A program made the position numbers and the translations under genes. Source: Prorocentrum cordatum (taxonomy: Eukaryota; Sar; Dinophyceae; Prorocentrales; Prorocentraceae). From it: DNA of 64,000 nucleotides. The stretch lies in the NCBI GenBank assembly GCA_963575745.1, contig CAUYUJ010001325.1, forward strand, positions 557,989 through 621,988, given 5' to 3'. Numbering within the stretch: position 1 is the first letter of the stretch; each line of letters starts with the position of its first letter. Below the pieces are notes generated by a model. The model saw only the letters and a list, made by a program, of their open reading frames with translations. It did no database searches and was not told the origin of the DNA. Positions 20,797 to 30,799 of the stretch are shown here, piece after piece.

Positions 20797-20945
20797 GGTG
20801 AAACCAAAAGGTACCGAGATCGCTACACCCCAGACCTCTCCCAGGGTGCGTTCTGACCAGAACTTAGCGACGAATCCGGCGGTGGCGACGCGGGCCTCCC
20901 AGGAGACCCAAAAAGAAGAAATCAGAGAAAGGCATCGGTATGTGT
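20797..20945 (+). mobile_element. SINE-like repeat, copy 1 (copy 2 at 46983-47150)
   Basis: Shared phrases in order: GAAACCAAAAGGTACCGA, CCTCTCC, GGGTGCG[TC]TCTGACCAGAA, GCGACGAAT/GAGGCGAAT, GCGGTGGCGACG and GGGCCTCCCAGGAG. An A-rich tail follows: here CAAAAAGAAGAAATC, in copy 2 a long poly(A). Unit plus 3' A-tail suggests a short retroposon. No pol III box was convincingly placed. Confidence 0.6.
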
Positions 20946-20949
20946 ACTT

Positions 20950-21115
20950 GTTCCTCCTGTGAGTATCTTGGCGGCGACGACAAGGGCGAATAGCCCATGG
21001 GCGGGCATTATACGCACTCGCCCGGGAGCCTTTTCGAAAACATAGATCATCGGCGCACCTGAATACATGTATTGCTCTCCCCTGGGTTATTCGCCCGTAT
21101 CGTCGCCTCTGACTA
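20950..21115. mobile_element. Foldback element, copy 1 (copy 2 at 36795-37140)
   Basis: The left arm GGCGACGACAAGGGCGAATA pairs with the right arm TATTCGCCCGTATCGTCGCC, and GCCCATGGGCG faces CCCCTGGG. Copy 2 has the same arms (GGGCGCATAGCCCAGGGGCG, then GCTCTCCCCTGGGCTATTCG and CGTCGCCTCCGA) around a longer centre. Both are non-coding. Confidence 0.75.
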
Positions 21116-21269
21116 TCCTCGTCATAGCCCCGTCCAATCAGGACCCCACCTTTGAACCACCGGTCGGGGGCGCCGCTTCTCTCGCGAGGGGGGGCCGGCG
21201 GGGAGGCGTCGGGTCCATCGCACCGGGCGTGGCGCGAGGGACAGGGGAGCGGGGGAGAGGGGCGCCTTC

Positions 21270-21357
21270 CTCCTCCTCCTCCTCCTCCTCCTCCTCCTCC
21301 TCCTCCTCCTCCTCCTCCTCCTCCTCCTCCTCCTCCTCCTCCTCCTCCTCCTCCTCC
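21270..21357. repeat. (TCC)n microsatellite upstream of LINE-A
   Basis: A perfect TCC tract of about 29 units, 170 bases before the first ATG of LINE-A. Confidence 0.95.
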
Positions 21358-21363
21358 CAGCCC

Positions 21364-21409
21364 CTCAAGGCTAAACGTTGTTTTGGCTCAAGGCTAAACG
21401 TTGTGAAGG
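21364..21409 (+). repeat. 23-bp tandem duplication with spliced-leader-like word
   Basis: CTCAAGGCTAAACGTTGT is present at 21364 and 21387. Across the junction the sequence reads TTTTGGCTCAAG (21381-21392), identical to the last 12 bases of the dinoflagellate spliced leader as I recall it. It lies 134 bases upstream of the LINE-A ATG. It could be a relic left by retroposition of a trans-spliced RNA, or coincidence created by the duplication. Confidence 0.5.
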
Positions 21410-21525
21410 GCTATGGACGCCTGAGAATCAGCGATTAGCTTTGGGGCTTCCGTAGCCTGCTTTCTTCGAGAGGAGCGAAGGCTCCCTTTTGGCATCATTC
21501 CTCCATATCTGAGTCGCCCGTGGCC

Positions 21526-22770
21526 ATGGCGCCTGAGCCCCCATGGCGTCGCGGTGGTGCTGGTCCTCGGGCTGGCAGCTATCGCGGCCAATCTGGGAGC
21601 TGGGTGTTTCAGCCTGAAGGTTCACGGGACGGCATGCGTATCCCGCGGCGCCGCATGCGCCAGCGGAGGTACCACGTGTGTTCTTCCTGCAGTCACTGGG
21701 AGTGGGCGAGCCGTGGGCACGAGGCTTGTTCCAAGTGCGGGGGCTACTACCTCGAGTCCAATGTCGGTGGAGGGGGAGACCATGAAGGCGCCCCTGTGCG
21801 GGCTGCTGGTGCTGGGCAGCCCGATGCGCAGCTGCGCGCCGCCGCTGCCACTCTCCTGGCAGCGCGGCCTGACCTCCGCGAGTCCCTGGGCGACTTGGCG
21901 GAGGAGCCTGCGCCCCCTGCGGCTGTCCTCACGCCCGCCCAGCTCGACACCGCGGCGAACACCGAGCGGACCCGCTTGGCCCGCGTGGTCGAGGACGCAG
22001 CTCGGCAAGTTCGACTCGCGTGCCAGGAAGTGGAACAGAAGAGAAGCAAGGCTCAACGTGTACGGGAGCAACTCGAGGAGGCGACGAACGCCCTGCACGC
22101 TGCGGAGGAGGAGCATGACGCTGCTCAGAAGGCTCGCCGTGATGCAGACGCCGAGCTGCAGGCCTTCGACCGTGGAAGGCGGCGAAGGCTGCTGAGGCGC
22201 GCGCTGAGGCGCCGCGGGCGGGCCGCGCCCTGGCGGGGCGGGCGCCCTGGCACGTGGCGGCGCGGCGCGCGGCGGCGAGGCTGCTGGAGGTGCTGGTGGT
22301 GGCGGCCCTGCTCATGCTGGTGTGCCTGCTGGCGGTGAAGGAGGTGTGGACGCTCCAGTGCAGGAGCCCACGCAGGTGGACCTTCCCGATTTCTCGCAGA
22401 TGTCGGCAGCCGAGCAGAATGAGTGGGCCAGCCAGCAGCGGTTGCCCAAGGGCCTCTGGGAGGCGTTCGTGGCCATGCGGACCACCATTCTTCGTGCTGA
22501 TGATGATGCTGCTAGTGACGCTGGCAGTGACGCCAGCTTCGGCGATGCAGTCGGAGCTGGAGATGAAGAGTTGCGCGGATTGCGCAAGCGTGGCCAAGAG
22601 CAGGTCCTTACCCCCGAGGAGCAGGAGCGCATGGAGAGCCTCATCCGTGATCGCGTTCGAGCTCGTACCTCCAAGCGCCTGCGGACCACAAAGGAGCAGA
22701 TCCATAGCCAGTTCACCGAGCTGCTCAAGCAGGCCGTCGCGATGCCTGTGGAAGGGGCGGCGTCTCTTTA
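21526..22770 (+). pseudogene. LINE-A ORF1-like region: zinc ribbon and coiled coil
   Basis: The ATG at 21526 opens a frame with a CSSC-x12-CSKC zinc ribbon (21679-21738). A long charged helix follows (about 21940-22180: EVEQKRSKAQRVREQLEEAT and on), likely a coiled coil for multimerisation. After a frameshift near 22200-22320 the second half (22322-22770) contains DLPDFSQMSAAEQNEWASQQ and TPEEQERMESLIRDRVRART, ending KQAVAMPVE before another frame change. In LINEs such N-terminal parts bind the element RNA; that role is inferred. The GC-rich junction near 22200-22300 reads as low-complexity Arg/Ala in every frame. Confidence 0.8.
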
Positions 22771-23520
22771 GCACTGAGTTGGCTCACCGATCCCGTCCGC
22801 CCCGAGCCAAGGTTTCACTTGCTGCAGGCGGTGGCCTGAATTTGGTGTTTTGTAACGTCACAAGCTGGTCCAGGATTGCGAAGGACTTTGCGTCTGCCAT
22901 TTGCCCAGAGGTTGATGCTTTTCTCTTTTGTGAGCACCGATTGCAGCAGCATGCTTTGCCTGCCGCGAAGCGAGAGATTGCAGCCATGGGCTGGAGGCCC
23001 CACCTGCAGGCAGGTGTGCCTACTAAGGGAGGGGGGACTCACGGCGGGGTCGGGATGGTCGTCAGTAAGAGCCTGTATTTTAAACGTTTTCTTGCCCATG
23101 CGGGCGGAGTTTCCGACATCGGGTCGGGCCCAGGTTGGATGTTTCTCGAACTCAAGACCCAGAAAGCGACCATTGCGGTCGGAGTTTGCTACTTTGTCTC
23201 GTGCCTGGGTGCCGCGGGGGAGAACCTGTCCAAAATGCGGGGTATCGCCGAGTTCGTTCGTGCTCTCGGGATTCCCTGGATGTTGGTCGGGGACTTCAAT
23301 ATCGAGGTTGAAACGATGTGGCCCTCGGGATATCCGCAGTCTGTTCACGCTCGGGTATTGGCACCGATGGGAGTCGATTTCACGTGTTCACAAGGGGTCA
23401 GGGACGATGATCGATTATGCGTTGGTCTCGGAGGATTTGGCCCCGTTCGTCCAGGTTGGAGTGTACGAACCGCCCCCCTTTAAAACACATCGTGCACTTC
23501 GCATCCAGTTAGCTCACCGA
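22771..23520 (+). pseudogene. LINE-A endonuclease (EEP/APE type)
   Basis: LNLVFCNVTSWS opens the domain. AFLFCEHRLQQ (Glu at about 22932) supplies the metal-binding Glu, VGDFNIEV (23287-23310) the Asp/Asn pair, GTMIDYALVSEDL (about 23401) the SxIDY-type Asp, and KTHRALRIQL (about 23484) the final His. Target-primed retrotransposition needs this nicking activity. The first three quarters are in one frame and the part from GTMIDYAL on is in another; a frameshift near 23390-23400 separates them, so this copy is inactive as written. Residues otherwise look intact. Confidence 0.9.
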
Positions 23521-24470
23521 GTGCTGGTTCAGCGTCTCGATCGGCGAGTGCGCCCTCGAGTTATTCCAGTTTGTCACGGACCCGACTTACCGCGGCGGCG
23601 TCACCTTCATCAAGAGATTTGCTCCGACTGTGTGCCGCTGAGTATGTGCTCTGTGCAGATGGCCCATCTCATCCCGCATGCAGTCGAGCATCTCGATGAT
23701 CAGATATCTGTACAGTATTCCCTCTGGTCGCGTGCTACCGAACGGTTGTTTCTCTCGCGCGCCTGTGCCGCCATCAATGAGGAGGAGGAGCATGCGTACA
23801 TGGGGAGAGGGGATGCTATGAAATTGGTTACATCGACGATCACGCATAAAGGTGGCATGGGCACATCTTTTCGTTGTCCGACGTTGGCGTTTTGGTCTCG
23901 GTTCTCCGCCAAGCTGTTTGAGCTCCGCACGTTGTTGCGACGGCGATCCACCGAGAGCCACGTTGGCGGGCTGATCATGGACATGGTCAGCCGCGTCGGC
24001 GAGTTTTCCGAGGTGCTGCCGCCAGCTCAGCCGCCCCCCTGGTGGACCGATCAGGTCACCGCTGCGGCGCTTGGGGATCTCGATATGGTGGATCGCCTCG
24101 TTGACCTCACTTCCGAGGTTTTGAAGCGCGCTTGGACGGCAGCTAAGGCGGAGTCTTCGAAAGGCCTTAAGGCCTGGCTGCTGCGCGCCATCCCACATGG
24201 TGCCAAGGGGGTGCATTCCTGGTTGAAGCGTGACAATCGGAGTGTGGTTGAATATTTTACCCCCCCCCCCCCCCCCCCCCCCCCCCGACGGCGCCAAGCA
24301 GTTACCTGAAGAAATGATGGAGTATCGGGCCCGTTTATGGGGGGGGTTTGGTCTTTGCCGGAGGATGAGATATTGAGGCTGGGTGACGCCATGTCTGACC
24401 TCCGTGCTGTGGCTCTGGAGCATGTGAACGACCTTCCCCCCATCACGGCCCCACGCATTCAAGCGTGCAG
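23521..24470 (+). pseudogene. LINE-A linker between endonuclease and RT
   Basis: An open frame continues from the endonuclease end to about 24309. It includes IPHAVEHLDDQISVQYSLWS and PPPWWTDQVTAAALGDLDMV, then hits a 27-C run (24260-24286) that shifts frame. The text resumes as WSLPEDEILRLGDAMSDLRA in another frame. The linker joins nuclease and polymerase; no catalytic motif expected. Confidence 0.75.
24260..24286. repeat. 27-base C homopolymer in LINE-A
   Basis: Uninterrupted C run inside former coding sequence, creating poly-Pro and a frame break. Assembly or read error in its length is possible. Confidence 0.95.
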
Positions 24471-25803
24471 TTTTTTCCTCGGCGACAACGGCCGTCGGCG
24501 TTGATGGGTGGGGACCTCGGGCGGTGGCTGAGCTCCCTGCCGAGGCCCTTCACGCCCTGGCCTCTCTGTACTCCCTTTGCGAACGGAGCATGGTTTGGCC
24601 AGCTCAAATCTTGCTCGGCCTGATTGCATTGTTGCCCAAGTCTCAGACTGATGAGCGCCCCGTCTGTAAGCGCCCCATCTTGCACCGACTTTACACCTAA
24701 ATTCGGGGGGTGGGAATATCGATGCGTGGACTGCCGACCACACGGCGTTCTGGGACACGGCGGTCAAGGGATCGTCGGCTCTCCGAGCGGCGCTTGTTCG
24801 GGAGCTGCACCACGAGTGTGCCAAACATGAAGGGGCTATTGCTGTTGCGATCCATTGGGATCTTACGAAGTTTTTTGACACGGTGAGCCCGATATTGCTC
24901 ATCCGATTGGCCTTGCGCATGAAATACCCACCCCATCTGTTGTACCTTGGGATGCTCATCCATACGGCCCCCCGTATGTTGGAGGTTGAAGGTTACGTTT
25001 CCCGTATGGTGTCCGCGGGGAGGGGGGTTTTACTTGGCTGTTCCCAGAGTGTGCCGTGGGTCAAAATCTACGTTTATGAGGCCCTGGAGGCTGCACATTA
25101 TCAGGTGAATGGTGAAATGTCTCGAGTGATCTCACGGGCCTATGTTGATGATATTGCTCAGAATATGGCTGGTACGGAGCAGGAGCTCTTTACCCACGTC
25201 TTGCCTGCTGCGACGCTGTTCGCGCAAGAGGTTGACAAGCTGGGCTTGACTATCAGTTGCGAGAGCGCTCTCGTCTGCTCTTCCCCCGCGGTCGGCGCTC
25301 ACCTCGCGGATAGTCTTCAGGCCTTGGGACTTCCAATTCGATATCGTGCTGAAACGAGGGGTTTGGGGTCCTGTACCACGGCGGGAAGACGGCGAAGGAT
25401 TCCTGAAGAGAAGCGGCGGAGGCTTGAAGCGCGGCGCCGCTCGGGCAAGGTTTCTTTCCTTTCCCGTATTTTTCAGGGGGCCTCCAAGCTGTACAAACCT
25501 GGTGTGTTGGCGGTTGGGACCTGGGGCCATCAACTGGTTGGAATGCCCCCTCACCAGTTGCAAACTGTGAGGGGCCAAGCGGCCCAGTGTTCGGGTTGGT
25601 GGACCCCTGGGTCTTGTTCCACCACGGTTTTGTCGTTGATCTGTAGCAGCGCGGAGGACCCTATCTTCCGATTGAGGCACGAGCACCTGCTCAGCTTTGC
25701 GGATATGTGGTGTGATTGGCCACCTAAGGACCGCATGCGAGTCCATGATGTTTGGGTGGCTGCGGTAGATTTGTTTTTGAGCATTCCTGCGAATTGTCGT
25801 TGA
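24471..25803 (+). pseudogene. LINE-A reverse transcriptase
   Basis: The TTAVGVDGWGPRAVAELP block opens the domain, then LGLIALLPKSQTDERPV (fingers). After a frame change come motif A, HWDLTKFFDTVSP (about 24852-24890), motif B, GVLLGCSQSVPWVK (about 25024-25065), and motif C, YVDDI (25141-25155, both catalytic Asp present). Downstream thumb-like text runs to a TGA at 25801. The GCSQSV form of motif B is a hallmark of one dinoflagellate LINE group. Between 24690 and 24850 the right text (TAFWDTAVKGSSALRAALV) sits in a different frame from motif 1, so at least one frameshift separates them. Confidence 0.92.
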
Positions 25804-25824
25804 AGGCGGGCCAAAGGGCCCGCG

Positions 25825-26993
25825 ATGGCTACCGTCGCCACCCTCTTCAACCTTGAATGGGTCCCCACCTCTCCCTGTGAATGGCAGGATGAGTACGGCA
25901 CCCCCCTCTATGTTGAGACCCCCTCCCTTCGGTTCTACCTGCGGCGGGCTCTCCAGGCTACCTGTGCTGATGTGGTTTGGGGCAAAGCCGCGGAGCACTA
26001 TTTGGGGGCGGGGGTGCAAGAGGGAGTTGAGTGTTCCGCCCTCGGGCCACGTTGAAACAGTTTGGTCGGAACCTGGATTACGAATCCCAGGCGATCTTGC
26101 GGAACACCTTGGCTGGGGGATGTTGTACTGAATCCCGTGTGTTCGAGGCTGGCTACGCAGCTAGCCCTTTGTGTCCCAGGCGCGGGCTGGAGCCCGAGGC
26201 GCCGACGCACCGATTCTGGCAGTGCGCGGCGAACTGTGCGCTAGATAATCCTGATGTCTTGGCCACAGATAGCGTGCCCCCGATTGCGATCGCGGAAAGT
26301 GCCTCCCTTCCTTCCCTCTGGTGCCGCGGTCTGATGTCGTTCGATCAAGTTGTGAAGGGTCTCCCGATGCCCAAGACTGCTCAGTGGGCCTTTGGAGCTC
26401 TCCGAGGCGCCCGCCCTGTGGTTGGTGGGGTGTGGGGGGTCGATGGATCGGGGGGCTCTGAGACTAAGGACTGGAGGCTAAGGAGGTGCGGGTGGAGCGC
26501 TGTTATGCTAAATCCTAACGAGTCCGACATTGCGGGCGGGGTCATTGGGACTTTACCTACTACTTGCCAGAGCTCCCCTCGGTCAGAGCTCTATGCGTCG
26601 CTCGTCCTGCTGACGATGACTGAAGGGAACATTCTGGTGCTCTCGGACTACCTCCCTGTTGTTCGGAGCTTTCGGAAGTCTCCAGAGCATGTTAAGAGTA
26701 GTAAGAGTAGTATGCTCGATATCTGGGGTCGTATTTGGGAGCGTCTTGGGACGCGTTCGGGCAAGGTTGATCTCCGTTGGGCAAAATCCCACCCGACCCA
26801 GGCACACATAGAGGACATGCAGATTTCTCGCGTCGAGTTGCTGTTGAATAGTGCATCCGACCTCTGTGCCAATGAAGGGGCCCTGAGAGGCAAGTTAGGA
26901 CCAAATGAGGTCGCCTCTGTCCGAGCTGCAGACGAGCTGCAGGAAAAGATCCTGCGCCGTCTTGTGGCGATTCAGCGAGAAGTTTTTTTCTGA
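25825..26993 (+). pseudogene. LINE-A zinc linker and RNase H
   Basis: After the stop at 25801 the frame resumes (TLFNLEWVPTSPCEWQDEYG), shifts near 26040, then reads SPLCPRRGLEPEAPTHRFWQC. That is a CxxxxxxxH..WxC linker common in these elements, with the second Cys changed to Arg. RNase H follows: GVDGSGG (Asp at 26442), RSELYASL (Glu near 26586), VLSDYLPVV (Asp near 26645), WAKSHP (His near 26791) and SASDLCANEGA (Asp near 26859). All four acidic residues and the His are present. The domain would remove RNA from the cDNA hybrid. Confidence 0.9.
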
Positions 26994-27067
26994 CATGTGA
27001 GCGGGAACGCGGCGCTGGCAGCCGTGTTGGCCTCGCTGCTGCTCGGAAGCCTGCTGGCATCACTAGT

Positions 27068-27538
27068 TTGGAGGCGCGGCGGGCGAGGTTGTTCGCTGCT
27101 GGCCACGATGTCTCTCTCCGTCGCACGTTGTTCAAGTGTACGAGGTGCAGCCGCTCCTTCTCTCGAAGAGGAGCCCTGTCGCAGTTCTGGCCTCGCATGT
27201 GCATTCCATTGTCCGAGTTCGGGCAGGTTGCGGGAGAGTGGATCCCTCAGGGTGAGCAGGACCGCCGCGATGAGGCACCCCCCATGGTGGTGGCGGACAT
27301 CCAGGCGCGGCGCCCTCCCTCCGACCACCCTCTCTTTGTCTCTGTCCATGCCTCCCACACCCTCGCCACCTGTCAGGGTGTGTTGTACTGCTTAGTTTGT
27401 GGAGCGTTTGGGGTTGATCAAGCGCGGAAGTTGTTTGGCCAGTGTGGAGCCCCCACTGCTAAAGGGCGGGAGGCGCTCTCCCGTTTGTCTCGGGGGCCCC
27501 CTCCAAAGTCAGGTATGAGTTTCCCCGTGCGGGGGTGA
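27068..27538 (+). pseudogene. LINE-A C-terminal zinc fingers
   Basis: One frame contains TLFKCTRCSRSFSRRG with a following C, and later HASHTLATCQGVLYCLVCGA plus KLFGQC. The CxxC ... H/C arrangement and the [VL]xxCxxCGAF phrase mark the terminal finger seen at the ends of many dinoflagellate LINE proteins. It is separated from the RNase H frame by a stop at 26991 and a frame change. Likely nucleic-acid binding. Confidence 0.8.
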
Positions 27539-27599
27539 ATGTCCCATGCGCCCAGGCTTGCTCTTGGTCACCGCATTCAGCGCAATCGCAATCGCAATC

Positions 27600-27712
27600 T
27601 CCTGATCCTCCTCCTCATCCTCCTCCTCCTCCTCCTCCTCCCCTCCTCCTCCTCCTCCTCATCCTCCTCCTCCTCCTCCTCCTCCTCCTCCTCCCCTCCT
27701 CCTCCTCCCCCC
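27600..27712. repeat. (TCC)n tail 3' of LINE-A
   Basis: TCC/TCCCC triplets starting 60 bases after the LINE-A stop. Three other LINE 3' ends here have similar TCC-rich DNA downstream. Confidence 0.93.
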
Positions 27713-27724
27713 GTGAGGGTGTTC

Positions 27725-28500
27725 TGGCCACCTGTTGGTGACAGCTGCGTTTGCCTTCTGCTGGGAACGGGCCTCGGACATTTGTTACATTTTACAATGG
27801 TTCGAGGGCGTTCTGCCCCTGTAATTTTCAGTCGGTGGCTGCTACGGTATTTGACACAATGTGGCTGGATTGTGGTCACTACTTTCGTATGGACGGTGTG
27901 CTGGTGGCTACCCTTTCTGGCACTGTGTGGCGGGATCGTGGTCACTATCAAGGGGGCGTGCACGTTGATGGCCTGTCTGGCCCTTCTTGGGGGCGGGCCC
28001 TGCTGCATGGTGGTGCCATCGTGATGGCCCGTCTGGCACAGCTTGGGGGCGGGCCGCAGGAGGGTCTCTGAGGCGTCTGTGGACACGTGCTGCTACGGAC
28101 GTCATCCACGTTTGCGTGCCGACGGTGTTTGATCGTTGGTTCTGGTTTTGGCTGCGGGTCGGCAGCCGCTACATATTGCCCGCTGCTCCCTAAGGGAGCG
28201 CGGGAGCGTCGCCGACGGCTACGATATTGGCCCGTCTGGCCCCTCGCGGGGGCGGGTCCTGTGTGTGGCTCGTGCGGAGGCCTTCGCCGTCAGGTACCCG
28301 CTCGGCGTCGCCCTTTTCATGTCAGCCATGCCCTACGTCCTCCAGGTGGGCATCGGCTTCTTTATTGCCCGCGTGGCTCCCTGTTGGGAGAGCGGGAGCG
28401 TCGCCATCTGCTACGCTGATGGCCCGTCTGGCCCCTCCTGGGGGCAGGCCCATGCTAGAGCTGGTGGCGGGCGCCTTCTCCGTCCTCACCTGAGGACGCG
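27725..28500. repeat. Diverged repeats with ATGGCCCGTCTGGC...GGGGGCGGGCC
   Basis: The phrase [TA]GGCC[CT]GTCTGGC followed by GGGGGCGGG[CT]C occurs near 27970, 28024, 28228 and 28420, with shared GCTGCTACG and GATCGTGGTCACTA words between. Unit lengths are irregular (about 55-200). It may be the 3' untranslated part of a LINE or a separate repeat. Confidence 0.6.
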
Positions 28501-28559
28501 GCCGCCTCGGTCGCCCCCGCCAGCTGTTCGTTTCGACGGACGGCTGCGCCAGGCCTCGT

Positions 28560-28655
28560 CCCCCGTTCCTCGTCCTCCTCCTCTTCCTCCTCCCCCCATC
28601 CCTCTCCTCGTCGTCGTCCTCCTCCTCCTCCTCCTCCTCCTCCTCCTCCTCGGCC
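28560..28655. repeat. (TCC)n microsatellite before LINE-B
   Basis: TCC triplets ending 20 bases before the first LINE-B-like text. Confidence 0.92.
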
Positions 28656-28689
28656 TGTAGGGCCTCGGACGGGTGGACCAGCCACCACC

Positions 28690-29658
28690 AGAATGTCCTG
28701 AGGGGTCTCCTGGCCAATCGATATCGGTGCCAAGCCAGATTTTACGAGAAGTGCGAAGATGTCCGGCCCGATTGCCTCCATCGCGGGAAGCGCGGCGCCT
28801 TCTTCCACCGGCGAGTTTCCGGTCCCAGCTCGGCGGCATGGCGGCACGAAGAGGTAACGCCGGAGATCCTCGCTGCCTCTGGGTTCGCGTCTCGCTTCCC
28901 AGGCAGGGCCCAGGAACTCTTTGCGCGGGTGATTTTCCCTGACCCATCCTCCTGATTCCCCCGCAGGGCCCCTGACCCCTCCTCCTGCTACCCCTATCGC
29001 TTGCATTGGCCCCAAGACGGGTTGTTGTTGGGCGAGGGCTGGCACGTCTTTCCAGATGGGTCGGCCTACGAGAACCACAACCCGCGTCTTGGAGTGGCGG
29101 GATGCGCGGTGGTGGTGACGGACGAGGACGGGGTGGTGAAGCACGCTCTCTGGGGGGGGGGTCCACTGGCCTCCAGGCAGCCAGTGATGGAGAGGACTAT
29201 GCGACCCTCCAGCTTGTGCTCGATGCTGTGCTGAGCCTGGGCGTCCAGCTACATGTTGCTTTTGCTGGCACGGCTGACTGCGCCGAGGAGCCTCGGACGG
29301 CGGCGGGGCCCCAGAGCCCTGGGGTCCCATTGGTGGCCAGGGTCCACGATAAGCTGGACGACACGGCTGTCCAGAAGGCTCCGTCTTACTGCTCCGAAAA
29401 AGGATGTCATCGAGAGCCTCCTCACTCGCTGCCATTGGCTCGGCAACCAGGCGGCCGACCGTTACGCTAGTGAGGGGGCACAGTTGTTGTGCAGCGTAGA
29501 AGAAGACCGCCTCGTCATCCGAGGTTGCCATGGAAATGCTCGCCAGGTCTCAAAGTTCTCGGCCAGGCAAGAGGTGCATATAGCCGCCGCCGCCTCGTTC
29601 GACAACGTCCCTCTGGATTGGCTCTGGTCCATCACTCTAGAGTGCCCGCCCCTCAAAG

Positions 29659-29702
<44 letters not shown>

Positions 29703-29703
29703 C

Positions 29704-29747
<44 letters not shown>

Positions 29748-30365
29748 GTGATGGTGATGATGATGATGATGGTGATGATGATGGTGATGATGATGAAGGT
29801 GCGGTTGGGGCGGTTGAGTGGGCGGGAGTGTCGTCCATCGTCGGGGAAGAGTGCACGGTCTCGGCCAGCAGACCTTCACCAGAGCCGAGCGAGGAGGTTT
29901 GGGCTTGCCCCAGGCCCTGGCGAGCCCGAGGCCACGTGTGCCTTGAAGCCCCAGTTTCGTCCTGCACGGGAGCCCCTCTGGGAACTTTCTTTTGTTGTAC
30001 GACCTGTGGGTCGGTTGGCCACCCTGAGAGTTCCCGGGGTCGCAGTGCTCTCGCGTCGGATTGCCTGGGCCGTCGGTCTGCCGGCCGACACGGGCAGTCA
30101 GAGTGGATTCTGCGTGGGCCGTCAAGACGGGCGGGTAGGGTCGGCCACCGCCCTGTCGGAAGCTTCTAAGAATTTCATGGCCTCCAAGCTTGGCCTTGAT
30201 GAGGTTCCCCCTCTGGAACCTGCCCCGTGTTCAGTGTCAGGAGTCGACCTCGTCCGCGGGCTCGCGCTGATTGGATTATCCTCCCGCCCCTCGGCTGAAG
30301 AGCTGCGGATGCGAGTCCTTGATCGGAGAACACGCGTGCCCGAAGAATTCGAGGACGAATTCTAA
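28690..30365 (+). mobile_element. LINE-B: 3' fragment (RT end, RNase H, zinc finger)
   Basis: Starts with text typical of the region after RT (CQARFYEKCEDVRPDCLH, EELFARVIFPDPSS-like), then PQDGLLLGEGWHVFPDGSAY, the RNase H start (Asp near 29056). A run of nine or more G at about 29152 shifts frame into YATLQLVLDAVLSLGVQLHV and LVARVHDKLDD, and a further frame gives CHWLGNQAADRYASEGA (29430-29478), the RNase H end. The third acidic position (normally a TDS-like block) is lost. An ATG microsatellite interrupts it at 29661. The tail reads LGTFFCCTTCGSVG, the terminal CxxC finger, near 29980-30015. Dead and 5'-truncated. Confidence 0.75.
29661..29800. repeat. (ATG)n microsatellite inside LINE-B
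   Basis: About 140 bases of GAT/ATG triplets between the RNase H end and the C-terminal finger of LINE-B. Confidence 0.94.
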
Positions 30366-30429
30366 CATGTTCAGTTTTGCTTGTACATGCGAAGTGGGTG
30401 GCCCCCGTCCCGTTGCGCTGGTGCTGCAC

Positions 30430-30495
30430 GCCTCCTCCTCCTCTTCCTCCTCCTCCTCCTCCTCCTCCTCCTCCTCCTCCTCCTCCTCTTTCTCC
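30430..30495. repeat. (TCC)n tail 3' of LINE-B
   Basis: TCC triplets starting about 65 bases after the final stop of LINE-B, ending CTTTCTCCTTTCGTTTGCAG. Confidence 0.93.
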
Positions 30496-30799
30496 TTTCG
30501 TTTGCAGGTTTCTTTTTTCCGCGGACCTGCACCTGACAGTCTGTCTAAAGCTCTACCTTGTTCGCTTGATGTCGAACTTCATGTGCAGCTCCAAGGACGG
30601 AGGGCGGGTCGGTGCTCTCAGCGCGGAGCTGTCGCCCGAATGGCTGGCGTATTGGGGGGGCGCTCGTCTTTCGATGGGGGGGGGGCGGCGCCTTGCGCGC
30701 AGTAAAAAACCCAAATTGCGGGTTTGGGTGGGGGGGGGTCCGGGTTCCACATGTGTTGTTCCCAACCATCCTGTGTTGAGTTGGATCCTCGTGGCATGA

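Larger units (their letters stand above)
21526..27538 (+). mobile_element. LINE-A: nearly complete non-LTR retrotransposon
   Basis: About 6 kb carrying, in order, a zinc-ribbon/coiled-coil region, an APE-type endonuclease, a linker, RT, a CxxC...H..C linker, RNase H and C-terminal zinc fingers. Every domain is recognisable with most catalytic residues, but at least six frameshifts and an in-frame stop (25801) break what looks like one long polyprotein frame. A 27-base C run (24260-24286) lies at one break. The sequence is fresher than LINE-D. A (TCC)n tract follows about 60 bases after the last stop. No target-site duplication was found. Its RT uses GCSQSV in motif B, unlike the GxxQGCPLSG type of LINE-D. 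Confidence 0.92.

Noticed and set aside
23587-24462. Minus-strand 291-codon frame
   Set aside because: Antisense shadow of the LINE-A linker.
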